A stretch of DNA of 6,190 bases from Chryseobacterium gleum. GTDB taxonomy: Bacteria; Bacteroidota; Bacteroidia; Flavobacteriales_D; Crocinitomicaceae. The notes under the pieces are model-generated. The model worked only from the letters and a program-made list of their open reading frames with translations. It did no database searches and was not told the origin of the DNA. Below are positions 1 to 4,805 of the stretch, in pieces (positions within the stretch are counted from its first letter, which is position 1; each line of letters starts with the position of its first letter). The position numbers were made by a program, and so were the translations under genes. The DNA is taken from NCBI GenBank assembly GCA_943326315.2, contig CALPSU020000158.1, forward strand, positions 1 to 6,190, given 5' to 3'.

Positions 1-481
1 ATATTGGTTCTTCTGTTTTTATTCTAACAGTTTTCATACCTAGATTTTTACCAAATAAAATATCTGAATCTGTATCACCAACCATAATTGATTTTTTGAA
101 ATCAGTCATCGGAAAATCATTTTTAGCCATTATTCCCATAGCCATACTTGGTTTTCTGATTGAATTAAATTCATTCTTAAATCCTGGAGCGTAAAAACAT
201 TTTGTAATTATACCGCCATGTTTTTTTAATTCTTCAGTCATATAATGATGAATACTTAAAAGGTTACTTTCAGTCATTATTTTTTTTGCAATTCCTTGTT
301 GATTCGTAATTACAAAAATATTTAAAAAAATATCGGAAAATTTAGAAATTGCTTCAGGCACTCCATCTATAAAATTAAACGAATCAATTGAAGTTACATA
401 GCCCCCCATTATACGCTTATTTATGACACCATCTCGGTCCAGAAAAAGTGTCCAAGTAGAATCAATATTCCAATCAAGCAT
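1..481 (-). CDS. HAD-superfamily phosphatase, GmhB/HisB-N-like (C-terminus cut by window edge)
   Basis: The first 160 residues are visible; the gene runs off the window at base 1. By family, HAD phosphatases of this subfamily (HAD-IIIA, which includes the heptose 1,7-bisphosphate phosphatase GmhB and the histidinol-phosphatase half of HisB) remove phosphate from small sugar or amino-alcohol phosphates in the cytoplasm. All catalytic motifs are visible. Motif I is FLDRDGVIN, with nucleophile D15 and acid/base D17. Motif II is VITNQQG (57-63), motif III is R109-K110-P111, and motif IV is VGDTDSD (134-140). Collinearity with E. coli GmhB, recalled from memory, is good through GYV, NFIDGV and NQ-GIA. 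The GmhB zinc loop is mostly lost: C95 remains, but the other three ligand positions are Y97, N106 and I108. The ATG at 481 lies 5 bases after the glycosyltransferase stop, so the two are probably cotranscribed and translationally coupled. The true substrate is unknown; a sugar or heptose phosphate is an inference. Confidence 0.85.
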   Translation of the reverse strand, partial: MLDWNIDSTWTLFLDRDGVINKRIMGGYVTSIDSFNFIDGVPEAISKFSDIFLNIFVITNQQGIAKKIMTESNLLSIHHYMTEELKKHGGIITKCFYAPGFKNEFNSIRKPSMAMGIMAKNDFPMTDFKKSIMVGDTDSDILFGKNLGMKTVRIKTEEPI

Positions 482-486
482 GCTAA

Positions 487-1437
487 TTAAATTACTTTTT
501 CTATTAAATATTGATTCCTAGTAGATGAATTTCTTCCAATTAATTCTGCTAAAAAACCTGCTAGAAAGAATTGGGAACCTATAATCATTGCTACTATAGA
601 AATATAAAATTCTGTTCTATCTGCAATTAATCTAGAAGTTTGATCTATGAAAAGTTTATCTATTCCTAAATATAAAGCAAAGCCAAATCCAATAATAAAA
701 AGAAAAGTACCTATAGCTCCAAAAAAATGCATTGGTTTTTTTCCAAATTTACCCATAAATACTACGGTAAGTAAATCAAGTGGACCATTCAAAAAACGAT
801 TCATTCCAAATTTTGTAGTTCCAAATTTTCTAGATTGATGCTGAACTACTTTTTCTCCGATATTTGAAAAACCGGCAAATTTTGCTAGCGGTGGAATATA
901 CCGGTGCATATCACCATATAGTTCAATGCTCTTTACAACTTCATATTTATAAGCTTTTAAACCACAATTAAAATCATGCAATTGAATCCCTGTTAATTTT
1001 CTTGCTGCCCAATTATATAGTTTTGTAGGTATTGTTTTAGTAATTGGGTCATATCTTTTCTTTTTCCATCCGGAAACAATGTCAAAGTCATCTTCAATTA
1101 TCATTCTGTATAATTCAGGAATTTCTTCAGGTGAATCTTGAAGGTCAGCATCCATTGTAATTACTATTCGACCATTAACTTCCTCAAATCCTTTTTGAAG
1201 AGCTGCTGATTTTCCATAATTTCGTTGAAATTTAATACCTCTAATTTCAGTATTGTTTTTGTATAATTCTTCAATTAATTTCCATGAACCATCTTTGCTT
1301 CCATCATCGATAAAAACAATTTCGTAAGACAAACTATTCTCATCCATTACTTTTTTTATCCAAGAATGTAACTCAGTTAAGGATTCAACCTCATTGAATA
1401 AAGGTATTACTATAGAAATGTCAATATTAAAATCCAC
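487..1437 (-). CDS. Family 2 glycosyltransferase, DPM1/GtrB/ArnC-like, membrane-anchored
   Basis: This 316-residue protein would transfer a sugar from a nucleotide donor to a polyprenyl-phosphate (or related) carrier at the inner membrane, as DPM1/GtrB-type enzymes do. With the GTG at 1437 as residue 1, the GT-A domain starts with SIVIPLFNE (8-16). It continues with IDDGSKDGS (43-51) and the metal/nucleotide-binding DADLQD (96-101). HDFNCGLKAY (154-163) and RKFGTTKF (203-210) follow, the latter matching the basic R..G.(S/T)K(Y/F) segment of the family. Two hydrophobic helices lie at about 238-258 and 276-298, and a short basic tail follows, which is the usual GtrB-like layout and length. Start choice: the frame has no ATG before the first motif. 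A TTG at 1461 would add eight residues, but it lies inside a promoter-like TAnnTTTG box, and a stop (TGA, 1470-1468) lies just upstream. GTG at 1437 puts the first beta strand at residue 8, as in relatives. The phosphatase gene follows after 5 bases. Donor sugar and acceptor cannot be read from the sequence. Confidence 0.93.
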   Translation of the reverse strand: MDFNIDISIVIPLFNEVESLTELHSWIKKVMDENSLSYEIVFIDDGSKDGSWKLIEELYKNNTEIRGIKFQRNYGKSAALQKGFEEVNGRIVITMDADLQDSPEEIPELYRMIIEDDFDIVSGWKKKRYDPITKTIPTKLYNWAARKLTGIQLHDFNCGLKAYKYEVVKSIELYGDMHRYIPPLAKFAGFSNIGEKVVQHQSRKFGTTKFGMNRFLNGPLDLLTVVFMGKFGKKPMHFFGAIGTFLFIIGFGFALYLGIDKLFIDQTSRLIADRTEFYISIVAMIIGSQFFLAGFLAELIGRNSSTRNQYLIEKVI

Positions 1438-1458
1438 GAAATTTATATTTTGTTTATA

Positions 1459-1466
1459 CAAATATA
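1459..1466 (-). promoter_or_regulatory. Probable -7 promoter box (TATATTTG) for the glycosyltransferase-phosphatase unit
   Basis: Read on the minus strand, TATATTTG fits the Bacteroidota sigma-factor -7 consensus TAnnTTTG exactly. Transcription would start about 7 bases further on, near 1452, leaving a leader of about 15 bases before the GTG at 1437. No clear TTG is present at the usual -33 distance, so the call rests on the -7 box and its position alone. In DNA this AT-rich such boxes also occur by chance. Confidence 0.45.
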
Positions 1467-1485
1467 ATCATTCAAAATTCTCATA

Positions 1486-1515
1486 GATTCTTTTGTAGGA
1501 TTATTCGATTCTTTT
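1486..1515 (-). repeat. Direct repeat AAAAGAATC, two copies 21 bp apart
   Basis: On the minus strand the nonamer AAAAGAATC occurs at 1515-1507 and again at 1494-1486. The period is exactly 21 bp, about two helical turns. The copies lie just upstream of the candidate -7 box at 1466-1459, with the proximal copy near the -33 position. The first copy begins right after the stop codon of the small open frame. This arrangement could be an operator or activator site, but a 9-base A-rich repeat may also be chance. Confidence 0.3.
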
Positions 1516-1623
1516 TTATAGAAAAAAAATGGCTGCAATAATAAAAATAACTATGATAATTATATATTGCCAAATATCTATAAAATACGGAAAGTACTTT
1601 TTTATTTTATCAAGAATATTCAT
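1516..1623 (-). CDS. Possible 35-residue single-pass membrane peptide
   Basis: An ATG at 1623 opens a 35-codon frame ending in TAA at 1518-1516. An in-frame TAA four codons upstream fixes the ATG as the only ATG start. The N-terminal third is amphipathic and basic (MNILDKIKKYFPYF, with lysines 6, 8 and 9). The rest, from about residue 20 to 35, is almost entirely Ile, Val, Phe, Ala and Leu, consistent with one membrane helix and the N-terminus inside. It lies 40 bases after the stop of the large surface-protein gene and 78 bases before the glycosyltransferase start. I recognise no family. Against it: no Shine-Dalgarno (usual in this phylum), no convincing promoter of its own, and AT-rich noise readily encodes Ile/Phe-rich strings. 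For it: Trp18, Pro12 and the charge arrangement look like a real small membrane protein, and it fills an otherwise empty gap. Confidence 0.5.
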   Translation of the reverse strand: MNILDKIKKYFPYFIDIWQYIIIIVIFIIAAIFFL

Positions 1624-1642
1624 CTTACTAAATTAGAATAAA

Positions 1643-1654
1643 CTATTTAAATAG
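1643..1654. repeat. 12-bp perfect palindrome CTATTTAAATAG
   Basis: The palindrome lies between the stop of the large surface-protein gene (1664) and the small open frame (1623). It has no loop and no following T-tract, so it does not make a credible terminator. It could be a protein-binding site, or chance in AT-rich DNA. I see no clear terminator after the large gene. Confidence 0.2.
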
Positions 1655-1663
1655 AAAGGTAAA

Positions 1664-4600
1664 CTAATGAATAATATTTAAAAAACCACTTTCAGAATAT
1701 ATTTTATCTGTAACCTTGTCCTTGAATTCAACACTCCAAATATAAGTTCCAATGCTTGCATTATATCCTTTATACGTTCCGTCCCATCCATCATTATAAT
1801 TATTTGTATGACAAACGATCTCTCCCCATCTATCCATGATTATAAATGAATAATGAGAAGGATCAAATCCAGAAGTGAAAACTGGTTGAAAAGAAGGATT
1901 TGTGAAATCTCCATTTGGAGTAAATGCATTAGGAATGTAATAAATTAAATCTTCCGTAATGGTTATTTTCAAGATTGTAGAATCTGAACACATTCCATTT
2001 TTACTAGCTACCAATTTAACAAATCTTTCGCCTGAAATTGGAAGATAATTATGAATTAAAGTAGAATCAATTGAGGTTGAGTCATCCCCAAAGTACCATT
2101 TATAAGTATTAGAGTTTGTGGAATTACTAGTGAAAGCAAACGTAGGGTCTGTAATTGAAGAAGTTACCTTATCAACCGAAATTAGTGCATTTACTTTTGG
2201 TAAAACATCTATCATTTTAGGTTTGATTAAAGTAGTGCTACATCCAGGATTTGAGAAAATTAAAGTTAAATCTTTAGATCCACTGATTGTGTATGTGTGT
2301 GGGTAAAAAATTGTACCTGAACTAAAAGGTAAAGTTATTCCATCGCCAAAATTTATTGTTCCTGTATTTGAATTAGCTTCCACAGTAATTTTGAAAACAA
2401 CATTTAATGGAAGACATCCTGCAATCGAAATGTCTGAAGTAATATTAATTACTGGTGGATCATAAACTTGAAGCGTAATAAACGTAGGTATACTTGAACA
2501 GCCACTTATAGACGTGTAAATTAAAGAATATTGAGTTGAGATTGTTGGAGATACAATTATTGTAGAAGTTGTTTCATTTGTACTCCATGCAAATGTTCCT
2601 GCAGGATCAACATCCGTAAAAATTGTAGCAGATTGACCGCTACAAATATCTGATGCACTTAAGTTTACAACAGGAACGATTGGATTAGTAATGGTAATTG
2701 TGTTTGAAAAATACCCTGAGCAATTCGCTCCTAATGTAACAATGAAATTAGTATAGTTTCCAGCTGTTAAATTAGGGATATTATAATTCCCTGTCGCATC
2801 AGTGATAATTGGCGATGAGTATGCATTACCCCCAAAATTATATGTGCATGAAAAAGTAGTATTAGAAGATAATCCTGAAAGGCTAATCATACCATTATTT
2901 GATGTGCAGTCTATTGGAGGTATAGATGAAGCTAGGAATGTAATTGGAGGGTATGTGAAATTGAAAACTCCAACATCTGAACCAATGCATCCTGAAGATA
3001 GAGAGGATATTATAAAGTTAGAAAAATCACCAGCGTTTAAATTTGAAAGTGTAAAACTTCCATTAACATCCGTTGTGAAAGAAATTGATGAGGAAATAGG
3101 AGTGTTGTTTACATTATATACTAATGTGTATGCGGAACTTGAACTTAATCCAAAGAAATTTAAAGCGCCGTTGGGAGAAAGACAATTATCTAATAATTGA
3201 CCTTGTGATACAGTAAATGATACATTAGGATTAACAGAAATACTTATTGTTTTATAATCACCACAACCAATTGTTACTGAATATCGAATAATTGCAGTTC
3301 CTGAAGTAATTGCAGTTACCAAGCCAGAAGAACTTACTGATGCGATTAAAGGAGTATCACTAGTCCAAACACCATTTAAAGTGCTGTTTGATAATTGTAA
3401 AGTCGATCCACTACAGATAGAACTAGAAGGTGAGGTAATGTTTGCAACAGTTGGAGGGTCTATAAATGTAATTATTGCATCTGCGCTTAAGTCTGGACAA
3501 GCTGAGTTAGAAACACTAGACGTAACTGTGTACGTTTTTTGTCCGGCAATTGAAGATGTTATGGTTACAATATTTCCAGTTGTAGCACTTAAATCGCTTG
3601 TATTAGCTGGAAGAGTAGACCACGAATATGTTGTTCCTATACCACCTCCTGTAGCTTCTATTTGAATAGGTGTGTTTGTACATACTGTTGATAATGAAGG
3701 GTTAACATTTGTGCCTATCGCAAAACCCCCACCATCGGGAGGTAATCCAATTATGTATTCGCAATTATCTCCTGCATAGCCATCCATTGCTAAATAATAT
3801 GTATTACCTGGGGTAACATTTGCTGTTATTGTAATAGGGGTTAAATAAAAATTATTTGCATTTTGGTATTGAAGTATTTTTGTAACTGGTCCAGATCCAC
3901 AAGTGGCTGCAGTAAAAAGCATGTATTGAAATCCGTATCCATAATTACTTGAAGTTTGCCATATTGTAAATGTAATAGTAGATTGCTGAGCTATAAAAGA
4001 AATAAAGGAATCTCCGTTGATAGAATTTGGAGAATATGCTGATACATATTCAGGCCAATTCGTTACTGTATAAGCAGTTGTTGAAGTATTACCAATGTAA
4101 CCCTGAAAATTACAAATATTAGGAGCTGTACTGCATTCATCCCCTGCTGGAAGATTGGATCCTGGATTAGGAAGATTTGCGTGTGTAAATGCACAAACAC
4201 CAAAGTCACCAGTTGCTTGTGCTTTACCCCAAATTCTAATCCAAACTGTTGATCCAGGTGTGTAGGTTGATTTAGCTAAAAATGACATGTTACTAGCTCC
4301 TTGAGCACTATTGTCATCGCAAAAAACTTTTGTTAGAGAGCTACAAGCCCCAGTATATATAGCCATACCGCTATCTGTTAAGCTGCCGGCAATAGTACTT
4401 ACAAATAGAACGCCACTACTAGGAACAACAACTGAAAACCAGACGTCTAGAATATCTGTATTGGTAAAACTTGTACAACCAGGAGCTTGTATGCCTGTTG
4501 AAATAGTAGCATTTGTATTATTATATGTTGAGTATGATGGAGAAGTGCCAACGCTTAATTGGATTGCTGAGCAGGGATTATCATTTGCTGGTTGAGCTAA

Positions 4601-4684
4601 AACAAAATGATTAATTCCAAAAAGTATAAATGAAAATAATAGAGTTACGTTAATACGTAGCGTATTTCTTATAGAAGAAGTCAT
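1664..4684 (-). CDS. Large modular secreted surface protein with type IX secretion type B sorting domain
   Basis: This 1006-residue protein would be exported by Sec, then carried over the outer membrane by the type IX system and retained on or released from the surface. Residues 1-30 are a signal peptide (hydrophobic stretch about 12-25, likely cut after A30 before QPAND). Next come two N-terminal globular domains at about 32-167 and 182-317. The first contains VWFSVVVP and AIYTGACSS, a pattern known from adhesin-like Bacteroidota proteins; the second ends YYLAMDGYAG...CEY. An Ig-like module (about 324-408) and a bacterial Ig-2-like module (412-485) follow. Then come two ~90-residue repeats (487-579, 580-669), another Ig-like module (672-743), and PKD-like modules at about 745-829 (FGDG) and 830-911 (YKWYFGDDS). 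The type B domain is at 912-1006, with IPNAFTPNGD (917-926), DRWGE and GWDGTYKG (966-973). The ATG at 4684 is preferred over an in-frame GTG at 4747, which lies upstream of the promoter box and would add a second hydrophobic stretch. The upstream terminator and own promoter suggest a separate unit. Adhesion is an inference; no catalytic motif is visible. Confidence 0.93.
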   Translation of the reverse strand: MTSSIRNTLRINVTLLFSFILFGINHFVLAQPANDNPCSAIQLSVGTSPSYSTYNNTNATISTGIQAPGCTSFTNTDILDVWFSVVVPSSGVLFVSTIAGSLTDSGMAIYTGACSSLTKVFCDDNSAQGASNMSFLAKSTYTPGSTVWIRIWGKAQATGDFGVCAFTHANLPNPGSNLPAGDECSTAPNICNFQGYIGNTSTTAYTVTNWPEYVSAYSPNSINGDSFISFIAQQSTITFTIWQTSSNYGYGFQYMLFTAATCGSGPVTKILQYQNANNFYLTPITITANVTPGNTYYLAMDGYAGDNCEYIIGLPPDGGGFAIGTNVNPSLSTVCTNTPIQIEATGGGIGTTYSWSTLPANTSDLSATTGNIVTITSSIAGQKTYTVTSSVSNSACPDLSADAIITFIDPPTVANITSPSSSICSGSTLQLSNSTLNGVWTSDTPLIASVSSSGLVTAITSGTAIIRYSVTIGCGDYKTISISVNPNVSFTVSQGQLLDNCLSPNGALNFFGLSSSSAYTLVYNVNNTPISSSISFTTDVNGSFTLSNLNAGDFSNFIISSLSSGCIGSDVGVFNFTYPPITFLASSIPPIDCTSNNGMISLSGLSSNTTFSCTYNFGGNAYSSPIITDATGNYNIPNLTAGNYTNFIVTLGANCSGYFSNTITITNPIVPVVNLSASDICSGQSATIFTDVDPAGTFAWSTNETTSTIIVSPTISTQYSLIYTSISGCSSIPTFITLQVYDPPVINITSDISIAGCLPLNVVFKITVEANSNTGTINFGDGITLPFSSGTIFYPHTYTISGSKDLTLIFSNPGCSTTLIKPKMIDVLPKVNALISVDKVTSSITDPTFAFTSNSTNSNTYKWYFGDDSTSIDSTLIHNYLPISGERFVKLVASKNGMCSDSTILKITITEDLIYYIPNAFTPNGDFTNPSFQPVFTSGFDPSHYSFIIMDRWGEIVCHTNNYNDGWDGTYKGYNASIGTYIWSVEFKDKVTDKIYSESGFLNIIH

Positions 4685-4705
4685 AGTTTGTTTTTTTATG
4701 CGTCG

Positions 4706-4713
4706 CAAAAATA
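4706..4713 (-). promoter_or_regulatory. -7 promoter box (TATTTTTG) for the large surface-protein gene
   Basis: Minus-strand TATTTTTG matches TAnnTTTG, the Bacteroidota -7 box. Transcription would start near 4699 and give a short A-rich leader (about 15 bases) before the ATG at 4684, with no Shine-Dalgarno. At the -33 distance the sequence is a T-run with TTTTC, not a clean TTG, so the upstream element is weak. The box lies just downstream of the receptor gene's terminator, where a new promoter is needed. Confidence 0.6.
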
Positions 4714-4747
4714 CGATAAATACTAAAAAAAAGAAAATTATTTGCAC

Positions 4748-4778
4748 AAAAAAAAGGATTTAAACTATTAAATCCTTT
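4748..4778 (-). terminator. Intrinsic terminator of the TonB-dependent receptor gene
   Basis: On the minus strand AAAGGATTTAA (4778-4768), loop TAGT (4767-4764) and TTAAATCCTTT (4763-4753) form a perfect 11-bp stem. The stem runs into a T-tract (8 Ts counting those in the stem, to 4748). It begins 27 bases past the receptor stop codon. The stem has only two G-C pairs but is perfect with a tight loop, so it is a convincing factor-independent terminator that separates the receptor from the surface-protein gene. Confidence 0.85.
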
Positions 4779-4800
4779 GAAAATTAATCCTTTGAAAATT
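4771..4800. repeat. Tandem 15-bp duplication overlapping the terminator arm
   Basis: On the plus strand AATCCTTTGAAAATT occurs twice back to back (4771-4785 and 4786-4800), followed by a further AATT. The copy at 4771-4785 contains most of the terminator's 5' arm, so the transcript carries two candidate 5' arms for one 3' arm. Replication slippage is the simplest origin. Confidence 0.9.
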
Positions 4801-4805
4801 AATTG

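Noticed and set aside
647..838. Plus-strand 63-codon frame
   Set aside because: It is antisense to the glycosyltransferase membrane segments; its Lys/Pro-rich translation is what reversed hydrophobic codons give.
1624..1663. Terminator after the surface-protein gene
   Set aside because: The only inverted repeat (CTATTTAAATAG) has no loop, no G-C-rich stem and no T-tract, so it was listed only as a palindrome.
2802..3200. Plus-strand open frame of 132 codons
   Set aside because: It lies antisense within the surface-protein gene, which has a signal peptide, recognisable modules and a sorting domain. The plus frame shows no domain and arises from the Ser/Thr/Asn-rich codon use opposite.
3381..4595. 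Further plus-strand frames of about 94 codons (3381-3665, 4311-4595)
   Set aside because: Both are antisense to the well-supported surface-protein gene, and their translations show no family motif or promoter context.
4685..4747. N-terminal extension of the surface protein from the GTG at 4747
   Set aside because: The extension spans the TAnnTTTG box and part of the terminator-promoter spacer, and would put a second hydrophobic segment ahead of a complete signal peptide that begins at the ATG at 4684.
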